Numbered from the stretch's first letter, positions 18,876-28,657 are shown. The stretch: DNA of 64,000 nucleotides from Helicobacter sp. 11S03491-1 (GCF_002272835.1 NZ_MLAO01000010.1:1-64000), one strand, 5' to 3'. Program-made: numbers and translations. Notes: generated by a model from the sequence alone, not told the origin.

Positions 18876-20436
18876 GGTTATCCTTTTGTTGATTTTGTTT
18901 TATAGGTAATTCTATCAAAAAAATTGCCCCATAGTAATTTTCTCCGGAAAATTTACTTATCCAATTTGCATTGGAAACTGAAATTGTGCCATACATTTGT
19001 CTTTCTATGATTTGTTTTGTCATATAAAGTCCAATACCTGTCCCCACAGATTTATGTTTAGTCGTAAAATAGGGCTCAAAAATTTTATTAATGTTCTCTA
19101 GTTGCACACCTCCTGCGTTATCTTTAAGATAAATATAAACGTTACCATTTTTCACCTCCAGTTTAATTTCGCATTCACCATTGTTGATATTTCGAGCCAA
19201 AATAGCATCATAAGCATTTTTAATGATATTTAAAATAATCTGTGTAAAAGCATTTTCGTGCCCATAAAAAGAGATTTCTTCTTGAATGTTAATAAAGATA
19301 ACAATATTGTTTTGTTTTAGTAATGGGTTCATAATTTTGACAGAATCTTGTATGGCTATTGCAAGAGAAAATTCACTTTTAATTCTATTGAGTCGGAAGA
19401 AATTCCTAAAATTTTCTATAGTTGCAGACATATTTTTGGCAATACGGAGTCCATCTTCAGTTTGCATATCTATAAAATGCTTATCAAGTTTGTTACTATT
19501 GAATTTAACTTTAAAACTTTGGATAAGAAGAATAAGTGAATTGAGTGGTTGTCGCCATTGGTGGGCAATATTTTGAATCATTTCTCCCATAGAGGCAAGT
19601 CTTGCTTGTTGATACATCACTTGATCTTTTTTGCGTGATTGTTCAATTTCATATTCAATGGTTTTTTGAAGATTGAGATTGATTTCTTTAAGTTCCCTGG
19701 TTTTTTGTTCAATAGCTTTTTGAAGTTCTTGATTGACATTTTTAATATAATTTAACACCAAATTCGAAAGAAACAAAGTGGTAAAAATGACAATAAACAT
19801 AAAAAACATCAGCATTACCAAAGTAATTTTATACATAATAGTAGTGGAAGATTGTTTTAGCATCGCAATTTTTATATGCAGAGCAATAATATTTGAAATA
19901 AGCTGATTGATGGTTACGCTTTGACCAATAAGGGTTTTTATATCTGTTTGATATTGTTTAGATTCTTTGTGATAAAGCTTGGTTAAGAGTGCATCGGTAA
20001 CTTTAATAATATGATCAACTTTTTGTACTTCTTGAGTCTCTTGTTCTTGATATTCACGTATTTTTAAATAAAATTCTTTTGAAGATATTTTTTGATATAT
20101 TTTTTTAATATTTTTTAAAATATTTTTCTTAGGTTTTCTGAGTTCTTTATATTGATTCCACAATATGAGCATTTGATTTTGATTTGATGAAATATCTGCT
20201 TTTTGATTGATATAGTTCATGATGTCAATGATATAAAAATCTTGAATAGTTTTGAGTTTTTGTATTTCTCTAATAGGACCGGGAAAATTAGTTTCATAAT
20301 CATATTTGAGAACACTCAGGGCTAAAAATGAAGTAATACATACAAGCAAAAGTCCAATCGTAATGGTTGCAATAAGCATTTTTGTTTGAAGTTGAAGGGA
20401 TCTGTTCTTGTTGTATTGCTTATCTTTAGCGTTCAA
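18862..20436 (-). CDS. Membrane sensor histidine kinase
   Basis: The 524-residue kinase has a TM helix near residues 20-42, an extracytoplasmic helical sensor of about 150 residues, a second TM near 200-228, a coiled linker and the H-box IQNIAHQWRQPLNSL (His near 292, the HQWRQPL subgroup common in Campylobacterota). The N-box NIIKNAYDA (about 405), DNAGGV and GTGIGLYMTKQII complete the ATPase domain. It overlaps the response regulator by 14 bases and the upstream coiled-coil protein by 11 bases. The signal is unknown. Confidence 0.9.
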   Translation of the reverse strand: MNAKDKQYNKNRSLQLQTKMLIATITIGLLLVCITSFLALSVLKYDYETNFPGPIREIQKLKTIQDFYIIDIMNYINQKADISSNQNQMLILWNQYKELRKPKKNILKNIKKIYQKISSKEFYLKIREYQEQETQEVQKVDHIIKVTDALLTKLYHKESKQYQTDIKTLIGQSVTINQLISNIIALHIKIAMLKQSSTTIMYKITLVMLMFFMFIVIFTTLFLSNLVLNYIKNVNQELQKAIEQKTRELKEINLNLQKTIEYEIEQSRKKDQVMYQQARLASMGEMIQNIAHQWRQPLNSLILLIQSFKVKFNSNKLDKHFIDMQTEDGLRIAKNMSATIENFRNFFRLNRIKSEFSLAIAIQDSVKIMNPLLKQNNIVIFINIQEEISFYGHENAFTQIILNIIKNAYDAILARNINNGECEIKLEVKNGNVYIYLKDNAGGVQLENINKIFEPYFTTKHKSVGTGIGLYMTKQIIERQMYGTISVSNANWISKFSGENYYGAIFLIELPIKQNQQKDNHGQI

Positions 20437-21934
20437 TTTTTACTCCTGAAATTGCATTTGATAATGCGCTTACAAGCATATTATATTGTATAAACTTAGT
20501 TTGATTTTCTTCTATTTTCTTTTCTATGTTTTGTTGGATTGTTTTTTGTTCTTGTAAATGGCTAATTTTTTCTTGTTTGGATTGTTCAATTTGTTTGGTT
20601 AAGTTTTCTATTTCGCCTAAAATAGCTTTTTTTTCTTCAAAATATTTGCCCAAACTAATGCTAATTGTTTCTTTTTGTATCATATTTTCTTCTTTGAGAT
20701 TTTGAAGTTGCTTTTTTTTGTTTTCATAAACTGAGTCTGTCTCACTTAAGACTTGGTTTTTATTAGAAATTTCATTTTGGGCATTATTGATAGCCTCTTC
20801 TGTTTTGAGAGTTGCTTGATTTAGTTGATTAAATTGTTCTTTGAGGGCATCTATTTGGGATTGAATTTGATGTTTTTGTTGGAGAGTGTCTTCTATTTTT
20901 TCCAAACTCCATTGCTCCCCTTTTGCGTCTAAAATTGTAGGGATTATGACTTCTTTATTGTCAATATTTATAATTTGTCCATTATAAAAAGAAATAAATT
21001 TTTTTGCACTCTGAGAACCTTTATAAATCATCCCTAAGAGTTTATCAGCAACTTTTTCAAAAATGATATTTTTCATGGATCGGATTTTTTCTTCGGCAAA
21101 ACAAGTTTGTAAGATACTTGTAATTTTACCATCGAGTATTTTTCTCAAATGAACACGCAATTCTTGAACAATAAAAAATAAAAAATTTTTTGTAAATTCA
21201 ATATTAGTTATATTCTCAAAATTAATTTTTGTATCTAAAATATGCTCGGCAATTTGTGCGATCAATCCATCAAGATCGATTTTCTTCAAAAGAGCATTGA
21301 TTTTTAATTTGTCCCCATCATCAAGCAGTCTTGCTGAGTTGAGTTTTTGAATATGACGGATTTCATTACTAAGTTTAACAAATTCAAAATCAAAAATTTT
21401 AAAATATACCCCTAATTTTGTAAAAAATAAACCATCTCTTGGATTGAGATTAAAAGTTTTTTTGATAGCATTTCTAACAACATCTCTAAAAAGAAGTTCA
21501 TTATTATCAAAATCTATACACATTTTGGCGTATTCTAAAATCATATTAAAATCTTCTTGAGAGAAATTTTCATTTGCATTAGAAATCTTTGATTTAAACT
21601 TTTTTTTATTATTCTCTAGCCATTTGCTTAAAAAAAATACACTTAAATTATTTTGAGGATCTTTGATGGCAGTAGAAATCTCAATATTTTTATTTTTGTC
21701 GATATACACAAAAGCATTCATACCATTTTTGCGATAGAATTCTACTATAGCTTTTCTTACATATTCTCGACAATTTTTTTCGTCAGAGGAGAGGGGATGC
21801 TCTTGCAATATTTTTTTAATATCAAAGGCTAAATTCGCAATAACATTTTGGTTGAAATCAAGTAGATTTTTTGACCGCATACACCCTTGCTCAAGCATAT
21901 CAAAAGTAGTTGCATAAAGCAGCGAGCAGTCCAT
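20426..21934 (-). CDS. Coiled-coil protein in the two-component operon, family unknown
   Basis: The 502-residue protein has a soluble, mixed N-terminal two thirds with a segment at about 75-135 and a long coiled coil in the C-terminal third (about 345-490; QSQIDALKEQFNQLNQ and similar heptads with Gln/Glu). It has no signal peptide or TM segment. I recognise no domain. It overlaps the histidine kinase start by 11 bases and is the first gene of a three-gene operon, so it may take part in signalling, perhaps as a cytoplasmic accessory. ATG at 21934 is used; the divergent antiporter begins about 90 bases away. Confidence 0.7.
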   Translation of the reverse strand: MDCSLLYATTFDMLEQGCMRSKNLLDFNQNVIANLAFDIKKILQEHPLSSDEKNCREYVRKAIVEFYRKNGMNAFVYIDKNKNIEISTAIKDPQNNLSVFFLSKWLENNKKKFKSKISNANENFSQEDFNMILEYAKMCIDFDNNELLFRDVVRNAIKKTFNLNPRDGLFFTKLGVYFKIFDFEFVKLSNEIRHIQKLNSARLLDDGDKLKINALLKKIDLDGLIAQIAEHILDTKINFENITNIEFTKNFLFFIVQELRVHLRKILDGKITSILQTCFAEEKIRSMKNIIFEKVADKLLGMIYKGSQSAKKFISFYNGQIINIDNKEVIIPTILDAKGEQWSLEKIEDTLQQKHQIQSQIDALKEQFNQLNQATLKTEEAINNAQNEISNKNQVLSETDSVYENKKKQLQNLKEENMIQKETISISLGKYFEEKKAILGEIENLTKQIEQSKQEKISHLQEQKTIQQNIEKKIEENQTKFIQYNMLVSALSNAISGVKIER

Positions 21935-22024
21935 TTAATACCTTTGTGTAAGATTAGAGTTTCTTTAATAAGGTATTATAACAAAAAAGTAAAAATTCTA
22001 TTCAGGTTTTATAGGAGTGAGTTC

Positions 22025-23707
22025 ATAGAAAATATATTTTATATCATTGTTGTAGCTCTTGCTATATCAATTCTGGTAAATTTATTTCTCAAAAAAATTG
22101 ACATACCTGTCATTGTCGGCTATATCATTACAGGCGTGGTAGTTGTGTATTTATTTGGAATTAGAGGATCTGAGACACTATCAGCAATTGCAGAATTTGG
22201 GATAGTATTTTTGATGTTTATGATCGGACTTGAATTTAGTTTTGACAGATTAAAGTCTATGAAGCAAGAAGTATTGATTTTTGGGATCTTGCAAGTTATT
22301 GGGACAAGTCTGTTATTTTTTGTTTTGAGTTATTTTGTATTTGGTTTTTCTTCGGTTTTGTCTTTGGTAATTGGAATGGCTTTCTCTCTTTCTTCTACTG
22401 CGATTGTGCTGAAATTTTTTGAGGATTCCAAGCAACTCAATACTGTCCCGGGTAGAAGTGTTACAGGGATTTTAATTATGCAAGATATTGCTGTGATCCC
22501 TATTCTTTTGATTTTAGCATTATTAAGCAATGAAGATATGAGTTTGGGGAGTACATTAGTGCGGACATTCATATCCGGAGTAATTGTTTTGGCAATTCTT
22601 CTGTTACCGGGGAGACATTTTGCTACAAGAATTTTAAATCTTGCTGCAAATAGTAAGCTTGCAGAGTTATTTATGGGGACAATTTTGTTGATTGTTCTGG
22701 GAGCTGCAGGTATTAGTCATTATTTTGGTTTTTCAATGTCGCTGGGAGCATTCATTGCAGGAATGGCAATTTCAAAATCTCGTTATAAATATCAGGTTGA
22801 AGCAGATTTATCCCATTTTAGGGATATATTTTTGGGATTATTTTTTGTTACAGTGGGGATGCAAATTGATTTAGATTTTTTATTCAGTCAGTTTTTTGCC
22901 ATTGTTCTTTTGCTATTTATAACGATGGTTTTGAAAACCTTTTTAATTTATTGGATAATTAAAATTTTCAGAAGTTCTCAAAGCGCTATTAAAACGGCTT
23001 TATCATTATCTCAGATTGGGGAGTTTTCCTTTGCAGTATTTTTAAATGCCAACACAAATAATCTTTTTGTATCTCCGGATAAAGGGGGGATATTGGGATT
23101 GTTGCAAGAAAAAGGAATTATCCATATAGTGCCTATTGATATCCATCAGTTTTTAGTTTTAATGGTTGTTTTTTCAATGATAGTAACCCCTTTTATTTTA
23201 AAATATTTAAATTCAATTGCCGGTTATGTCCTTAAAAAACAAATCAATAGCGGGTTAAAAAAAGATGAAAAAGTTCAAATCCCTATCCCCTTAGAAGATC
23301 ATATTATTGTCGTGGGTTATGGAACATTTGGAGTGGAAGTGGTGAATATCTTAAAGCAAAATCGTGCCAGGTATTTAGCCCTTGATTGTAATATCGCTCA
23401 AGTTGAAATGGGCGAAAAAGCCAAAGATCATGTTATTTTTGGCAATATTACACAAGAGAGTTTTTTGGAGAAACTCAAACTGAGCGTATCCAGATGTATC
23501 ATTATTACTATAGACAATACAAGTATCATCAAAGCAATTTGTGATAGAATCTTAGAGATTGCACCCAATGCGGATATTATCGCCAAAGTTGATTCCAAAA
23601 TAGAAGAAGAGGAATTAGATAAACTCCATGTCAGCAGTATTAATAGCAAAACAGAAGTGGGTGCATTGTTAGCTCAATACGCATTAGATAAAAAGGATAA
23701 AAAATGA
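22025..23707 (+). CDS. kefB: KefB-type cation/proton antiporter with RCK domain
   Basis: The protein has a CPA2 monovalent cation/proton antiporter membrane domain of about 12 segments (for example DIPVIVGYIITGVVVVYLF) and a cytoplasmic NAD-binding RCK/TrkA-N domain with IIVVGYGTFGVEVVNIL near residues 427-443. It probably exchanges K+ or Na+ for protons. The start is odd: no ATG, GTG or TTG fits the N-terminus, but AGGAG (22013-22017) sits seven bases before ATA at 22025, giving (I/M)ENIFYIIVVAL. A TTG at 21887 would overlap the divergent gene and add an unlikely tail. It overlaps pepF by ATGA. Confidence 0.85.
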   Translation: MENIFYIIVVALAISILVNLFLKKIDIPVIVGYIITGVVVVYLFGIRGSETLSAIAEFGIVFLMFMIGLEFSFDRLKSMKQEVLIFGILQVIGTSLLFFVLSYFVFGFSSVLSLVIGMAFSLSSTAIVLKFFEDSKQLNTVPGRSVTGILIMQDIAVIPILLILALLSNEDMSLGSTLVRTFISGVIVLAILLLPGRHFATRILNLAANSKLAELFMGTILLIVLGAAGISHYFGFSMSLGAFIAGMAISKSRYKYQVEADLSHFRDIFLGLFFVTVGMQIDLDFLFSQFFAIVLLLFITMVLKTFLIYWIIKIFRSSQSAIKTALSLSQIGEFSFAVFLNANTNNLFVSPDKGGILGLLQEKGIIHIVPIDIHQFLVLMVVFSMIVTPFILKYLNSIAGYVLKKQINSGLKKDEKVQIPIPLEDHIIVVGYGTFGVEVVNILKQNRARYLALDCNIAQVEMGEKAKDHVIFGNITQESFLEKLKLSVSRCIIITIDNTSIIKAICDRILEIAPNADIIAKVDSKIEEEELDKLHVSSINSKTEVGALLAQYALDKKDKK

Positions 23708-25437
23708 CTGAAAAATTTGAACATACTTGGGATTTGACCTCACTTTTTAAAAATTCACAAGATCTTGAGACTTATGTTGTCAGGTTGCTTAAGGATGCTA
23801 AAAAATTTGAAAAAAAATATGCCAATAAACTAGATTCTCTTTTGAATGTCGGTTTTGAAAAAGCGCTTCAGGGATATGAAGAGATTATTGAAGGAATTTC
23901 AGGGGTGATGACTTATGTATTTTTGATTTTTGCTTCGGATACAAAAAAAGGAGATTTTTATGCTAAATATGAGCTTGTTGCCAATGAAATACAAGAACAT
24001 ATTGTATTTTTTGAAATAGAATTTTGTGGTTTGGAGACAAAAAAACAAAAAGATTTTATCAAGCATTCCGGGAAATACGCTTATTATCTTCAAAATTTAA
24101 TCAAGAAAAAATCTCATCAATTAAGCCTTCCTGAAGAAAAAGTTCTCTTGATGACATCCCCTGTGGGGGTAGGGGCTTTTTCAAGATTATTTGATGAACA
24201 TCTTTCTTTGCTTAAGATTCCTTATGAAAAACAACTTTTAAGCGAAGAAGAGATTTTAGCTCTCTTGCATCACAAAGATAGGCAGATTAGAAAAAAGGCT
24301 CAAAAGTCCTTTAGCAAGGCTTTGGAAAAGTCTAGTTTTTTATTAGCCTATATTTTGAATATGGTACGCAAAGATTTGCATATCCAGACAAAATTGCGTC
24401 ATTATCAAAAGCAAGAATCTTTTAGACATCTTGAAAATCAAATTACTCAAAAAAGCGTAGATAGTATGCTGGATACAGTCAATGCAAATTTTTGTATTGT
24501 GCATCATTACTATAAAATTAAATCAGAAATTTTAGGCTTCAAATTAAAAGATTATGATAGGTATGCTCCGATTTCCCAAGATGAAGAACAAATCAATTAT
24601 GCACAGGCATTACAATGGGTTTTAAAAGCATTTGAAAATTTCTCACCTTTGTTTCATCAGATTGCTTCTAAAGCCATTAAATCCGGTTGGATTGATTCTC
24701 ATCCCAGAGAAGGGAAGCGCGGAGGCGCTTTTAGTCATGGCAGTATTCCAAAATCTCATCCTTATGTGCTGCTTAATTTTACAAACAATAGACGCGATGC
24801 TTTTACAATTGCTCATGAGTTTGGGCATATGATCCATCAAGAATTGAGCAAAAAAGTAGGTTGCTTGAATATGGATACTCCTTTAACTACGGCAGAAACA
24901 GCTTCAGTGTTTGCTGAAATGCTTTTGTTTGATAGTCTCAAAGATAATCTTTCAAAGACTGAGCTTTTGGGAATTTATGCAGGTAAATTAGAAGATATTT
25001 TTTCAACACTTTTTAGACAAGTTGTTATGACTAATTTTGAACGTCAAATTCACAATGCTCAAGATGAGCTTAAGATAGAGGATTTTGATAGAATTTGGCG
25101 AGAAGAAAATCAAAAAATGTTTGGAGATACTCTTAAACTGACAAAAAAATATAATAGGTGGTGGAGTTATATCCCTCATTTTATCCATTCTCCTTTTTAT
25201 TGTTATGCTTATAGTTATGGTCAATTGCTTGTTTTGGCTTTATTTGGATTGTATAAAAGTGGCAAGAATAAGGATTTTGTCAAAATTTATATAGAATTTT
25301 TGAGCAAAGGAGGGAGTCAAAGTCCTAAAGATTTAGTAGGGGCATTTGGTTTTGATATCGAAGATGAAGCATTTTGGAAAATTGGCATAGAAGAAATAAA
25401 AAAAATGCTTAAAGAATTACAAAAGGTATGTTATTGA
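23704..25437 (+). CDS. pepF: Oligoendopeptidase F (M3 family)
   Basis: This 577-residue cytoplasmic zinc metallopeptidase cleaves short peptides. The zinc motif HEFGHMIHQ is near residue 368, followed by TTAETASVFAEMLLF, which carries the third zinc ligand Glu, and GGSQSPKDLVGAFGFD near the end, all typical of PepF. The length matches the family. The start overlaps the antiporter stop (ATGA), so they are co-translated. The same pair is adjacent in H. pylori. No odd features. Confidence 0.95.
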   Translation: MTEKFEHTWDLTSLFKNSQDLETYVVRLLKDAKKFEKKYANKLDSLLNVGFEKALQGYEEIIEGISGVMTYVFLIFASDTKKGDFYAKYELVANEIQEHIVFFEIEFCGLETKKQKDFIKHSGKYAYYLQNLIKKKSHQLSLPEEKVLLMTSPVGVGAFSRLFDEHLSLLKIPYEKQLLSEEEILALLHHKDRQIRKKAQKSFSKALEKSSFLLAYILNMVRKDLHIQTKLRHYQKQESFRHLENQITQKSVDSMLDTVNANFCIVHHYYKIKSEILGFKLKDYDRYAPISQDEEQINYAQALQWVLKAFENFSPLFHQIASKAIKSGWIDSHPREGKRGGAFSHGSIPKSHPYVLLNFTNNRRDAFTIAHEFGHMIHQELSKKVGCLNMDTPLTTAETASVFAEMLLFDSLKDNLSKTELLGIYAGKLEDIFSTLFRQVVMTNFERQIHNAQDELKIEDFDRIWREENQKMFGDTLKLTKKYNRWWSYIPHFIHSPFYCYAYSYGQLLVLALFGLYKSGKNKDFVKIYIEFLSKGGSQSPKDLVGAFGFDIEDEAFWKIGIEEIKKMLKELQKVCY

Positions 25438-25907
25438 TGAATATTATGAAGAGTTATCAATGTTTGAGCAATAGACATTGTTTTGAAATTATTAGATTTT
25501 TATTTGATAATAAAGTAAATTTTTGTGTTGTTTGTGATCTTTTGAAAGTTAATTTTGAACCTTTGTTACCAAAGGAAATTTTTGATAAATTTAGACCTTT
25601 TGAAGTTTTTATACTTGCGGGATATACTTTTGAGAGTTTGAGGATTTATGAGGATAGTATTGAGTTTGAAGCCGGTTTTGGGAACGACAATATTGGTAGT
25701 ATTGTGAGTATAAAAATAGAAGGGATTATTCAAGTGATTGTCAAAAATAAAAAATATGAAGATGTTGTGTTGTTTCATCAAGGGGATGTGAGCCTTGTTT
25801 TTGATCATCTTCAAGAAGAGATTTGCAATCCAATGGAGGCAATTTTATCTAACCCTCAAAACCGGAGGATTATTAAAAATATCCAACAAAAAAATAAAAA
25901 AAGCTGA
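25428..25907 (+). CDS. Conserved Helicobacter hypothetical protein
   Basis: A protein of up to 159 residues (or 156 if ATG at 25437 is used; AAAGG lies closer to the first ATG). It begins with a hydrophilic helix (SYQCLSNRHCFEIIRFLF) containing several Cys (NRHCFE, FCVVCDL), then a beta-rich part (FVEAGFGNDNIGSIVSI-like, IKIEGIIQVIVKNKKYEDVVLF). No signal or TM is predicted. I recognise no named family, but the position after pepF matches a small conserved gene in H. pylori. The start overlaps the pepF stop. Confidence 0.7.
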   Translation: MLLMNIMKSYQCLSNRHCFEIIRFLFDNKVNFCVVCDLLKVNFEPLLPKEIFDKFRPFEVFILAGYTFESLRIYEDSIEFEAGFGNDNIGSIVSIKIEGIIQVIVKNKKYEDVVLFHQGDVSLVFDHLQEEICNPMEAILSNPQNRRIIKNIQQKNKKS

Positions 25908-25989
25908 TTGATTCAAAAATAACAAAAGGTTTTAGATTTGTGGTAAAATCTGATGAAGTTTAGTTTGAATTTTTATCAAGGATTTTAAA

Positions 25990-27519
25990 ATGAGTATTCA
26001 TAAACTTGAATTGAGTGTTTTTAGATTTGAAGCACAAAAGAGTTATAGCCCGATTTATGAGAAATGCACACAGGATTACCGGGAGAATTTTACTTTATTA
26101 GATGTCTTAAAAAACCTGCCTTTAAAGGATTTTCAATATGATCCAAATATAGCGCTGAAAATTAATAATATCGCTATTTTTAAGGATATTGGAATTTTAG
26201 AATTAGTACAAAGATTTGGCAAGGAATGGGTGATTGAACCTATCTCTACAAAATATGCTTATAAAGATTTGTTAATCGATAAAAATGCAGTTTTAAGTTT
26301 TTATGATTCTTTTATGCAAAGCGGAGATTTTTTGACACAAAGTGAAAAAACAGAACTAACCAGGTTTATTTATATCAATTTTATTTCTCCTCAAAGAAAT
26401 CCTGATTATTTTGGAGATGGTTTTTTTCTTTATGTTAAATGGCTTTTAATGCGTCATCCTAATGATGCTAAAAGATTGATCCAAAGTATTGCTGATTGCA
26501 AAAATGGGGTCATGAATTTTGTAAGTGTCGCAAAGTTTGTTTATCCTGAAAATAATCAAATTGATTCAGAAATATTTGAACTTCAAAAAATGCTTACTCA
26601 AGCTTCAAAATGTCCATTAGCACAAAATAATTGGATAAAATTTGTCAAAAATATTGAATCTAAATACAATTTTCCTTCACAAAATAATCTTGAAAATTCA
26701 CTTGAAAATTCTTCAAAATACGCGCTCTTTAATGGTTATGATAAATCATGGAATTTTAAACCCTTATTAATAAGCACTGCTTCTTTGTTAGAAAAATTTC
26801 ACAAGTCTGTATTGCCTCTAGAGTTTTGTTATGATGGAGGGTATTGGGGAAGGTTTTGTGATGAAGAAAAATTTTTATTTGCCAATGCCTATAATATGGC
26901 ACTTGCATATAAAAATAATGCTATTTTGTTGTTGTGTGAAGAAGATGCTTATGCAAATATTATGTATGCCAAAAGCATTATTGATGCAGATAATGCTCTC
27001 AGAGATACTCTCAACAAAAAATTAAAACAATTTCATTTGGTTTATGATTGTAAGGTTGTAATTGAGTCTTTAAACCAAATGCTTGCTAATGAAGTTGATT
27101 GGGATGTAATACAGAGTTTTAAAGATTTTGGCACTGTTGTATTTGAAGGATCTTTTTATGCCCATAAAATTTGCTATAAAAAGTTATTTGAAAAAATTTC
27201 TTTAAAAAAATATCAAACCACGATTCAAAATGAATGTTACGCCCATTTGTTTGAAGTTAATCAACATTCTGCTTTGGAACAATCCGGGAGGATTCGATAT
27301 GAAGCTATTGATTTGGGCATTGATTTTTTAGTAAGCACTTCAATGGGACAATTTGAGATGTTTGATACTTATTCAAAAAAAGCATCAAAACAATATAAAC
27401 GGGATTTCGATTCTATGCCCACATTGTTTTTGTCTCAGATAGTTTTGATAGCTATGGGAGAAAAAGATTTCAAAAAGTTGGGGCTGCATTTGCATAAAAA
27501 TAAAGTAACCTTTATATAA
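25990..27519 (+). CDS. Conserved protein with ferredoxin-like start and HdrB-like body
   Basis: The 509-residue protein begins LELSVFRFEAQKS, then YSPIYEKCTQDYRENFTLLDVL (shortened), the beta-grasp pattern of the N-terminal domain of succinate dehydrogenase iron-sulfur subunits, but it lacks the Cys cluster. The C-terminal part (about 280-500) has a heterodisulfide-reductase-B-like layout (FANAYNMALAYKNNAILLLCEEDAY) without a clear CCG motif. A redox-related ancestor is plausible; a present function cannot be stated. The start ATG at 25990 is preceded by AAGGA. It sits in the pepF gene cluster as in H. pylori. Confidence 0.7.
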   Translation: MSIHKLELSVFRFEAQKSYSPIYEKCTQDYRENFTLLDVLKNLPLKDFQYDPNIALKINNIAIFKDIGILELVQRFGKEWVIEPISTKYAYKDLLIDKNAVLSFYDSFMQSGDFLTQSEKTELTRFIYINFISPQRNPDYFGDGFFLYVKWLLMRHPNDAKRLIQSIADCKNGVMNFVSVAKFVYPENNQIDSEIFELQKMLTQASKCPLAQNNWIKFVKNIESKYNFPSQNNLENSLENSSKYALFNGYDKSWNFKPLLISTASLLEKFHKSVLPLEFCYDGGYWGRFCDEEKFLFANAYNMALAYKNNAILLLCEEDAYANIMYAKSIIDADNALRDTLNKKLKQFHLVYDCKVVIESLNQMLANEVDWDVIQSFKDFGTVVFEGSFYAHKICYKKLFEKISLKKYQTTIQNECYAHLFEVNQHSALEQSGRIRYEAIDLGIDFLVSTSMGQFEMFDTYSKKASKQYKRDFDSMPTLFLSQIVLIAMGEKDFKKLGLHLHKNKVTFI

Positions 27520-27552
27520 TTAAACAAGGCTTTTTAAGTAAGGATAACGTAG

Positions 27553-27864
27553 ATGAAGATATTTTTGAAGGTTTTGATAGCTTCTGGTATCGGCGGTCTT
27601 TGGTATCATATGAATGGAGCAAGTTCAAATACAGTCGCATTTATTTTATTTATTTTTGTATTATTTATTTTGTTGATGAAGCCTATAGAATATCAATCTC
27701 CTCAAAAACGTGAGGATTATATGCAACAGCTTAAAAAAAAGCGTGAACGCCGTCTTGCTTTGGAAGCTAAGCAAAAAGAAGAGCAATTCCGTCTTTATAA
27801 AGCCAATCAAGAACGTGAAGAAAAGAGAAAAAAAGAATTAGAACATAAACTAAAAAATCATTGA
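27553..27864 (+). CDS. Small membrane protein with Lys/Glu-rich coiled tail
   Basis: The 103-residue protein has two short TM segments (about 5-22 IASGIGGLWYHMNGAS and 28-43 VAFILFIFVLFILLM), then a highly charged helix (about 55-103; KKKRERRLALEAKQKEEQFR). The tail is probably cytoplasmic and coiled. No named family is recognised. It is 34 bases after the preceding gene and 14 bases before the TerB/J-like gene, so it is part of that cluster. ATG at 27553 has AAGGA upstream. Confidence 0.65.
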   Translation: MKIFLKVLIASGIGGLWYHMNGASSNTVAFILFIFVLFILLMKPIEYQSPQKREDYMQQLKKKRERRLALEAKQKEEQFRLYKANQEREEKRKKELEHKLKNH

Positions 27865-27877
27865 TTAAAGGATAGAT

Positions 27878-28657
27878 ATGGAAATTGTTTTATTGATATT
27901 AGCAGGCGTTGTAGTGTATTATTTGTATATAACACTTCAAGAATACCTCAAAAATCCTATTTCTTCAGGAACAAGAGATACAAATACACATAGCACTCCG
28001 GAATATGATCTATCCCAAGATCCTTATATATTGGCTGATCCTCTTGAGAAGATAAAAAAAACCGAGTTTGGTATTATGGTCTCTATAATGGCTAAGGTAG
28101 TTTCAAAAAATAAGTCATTGATGAAAGAAGTGTTAATAGATGAAATGTTTGAAAACATGAAAAATAAAATCAATGGTATTGAAAATGCCAAAGAAAAGCT
28201 TAGAGAAGTCTTTGGCGATAAAGATTCGCGAACGCTAGAGCAACTATGCAAAGATTTTTTGCAAGTAACCTATGGAGAATACAAAAAGCGTTTAAAATTT
28301 GTTGAGTTTTTACTTAGTATTGCTTATGCTGAGGGAGAGTTAGATGTCCAAGAAAAAGAAAATATTATTGATGTTGCAGCATTTTTGGAATTAGACAATG
28401 AAGGTTTTAATAAAATTTATGATGATTTTGAGATAGAATTTCAGACATCTATTGAAATGGAACGCACAAAAGCTTTGGAGATATTGGGATTACAAGAAGA
28501 TTTTACTCAAGAAATGCTGGATAAAAATTTTGAGGAAGCTATTAGAAACTCTAATCAAAATATTTTGGATCCAAAATATTTAAATAAAAGTTTTGCATCT
28601 ATGGCTTACCGGAGATTGCATCAAATCCAATTTGCCTATGATAAGCTACATTCATAA
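27878..28657 (+). CDS. TerB/DjlA-like membrane protein with degenerate J-domain
   Basis: The 259-residue protein has an N-terminal TM anchor (about 2-19, IVLLILAGVVVYYLYITL), a linker, a TerB-like helical domain with FLLSIAYAEGELDVQEKENI (about 147-166; acidic AxGE(L/V) site) and a C-terminal J-domain-like region starting LEILGLQEDFTQEMLDKNF. The HPD motif needed to stimulate DnaK is missing, and the tail has YRRLHQIQFAYDKL in place of the usual J helix IV. It looks like DjlA in plan but probably does not act as a DnaK partner. It ends the pepF cluster. Confidence 0.7.
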   Translation: MEIVLLILAGVVVYYLYITLQEYLKNPISSGTRDTNTHSTPEYDLSQDPYILADPLEKIKKTEFGIMVSIMAKVVSKNKSLMKEVLIDEMFENMKNKINGIENAKEKLREVFGDKDSRTLEQLCKDFLQVTYGEYKKRLKFVEFLLSIAYAEGELDVQEKENIIDVAAFLELDNEGFNKIYDDFEIEFQTSIEMERTKALEILGLQEDFTQEMLDKNFEEAIRNSNQNILDPKYLNKSFASMAYRRLHQIQFAYDKLHS

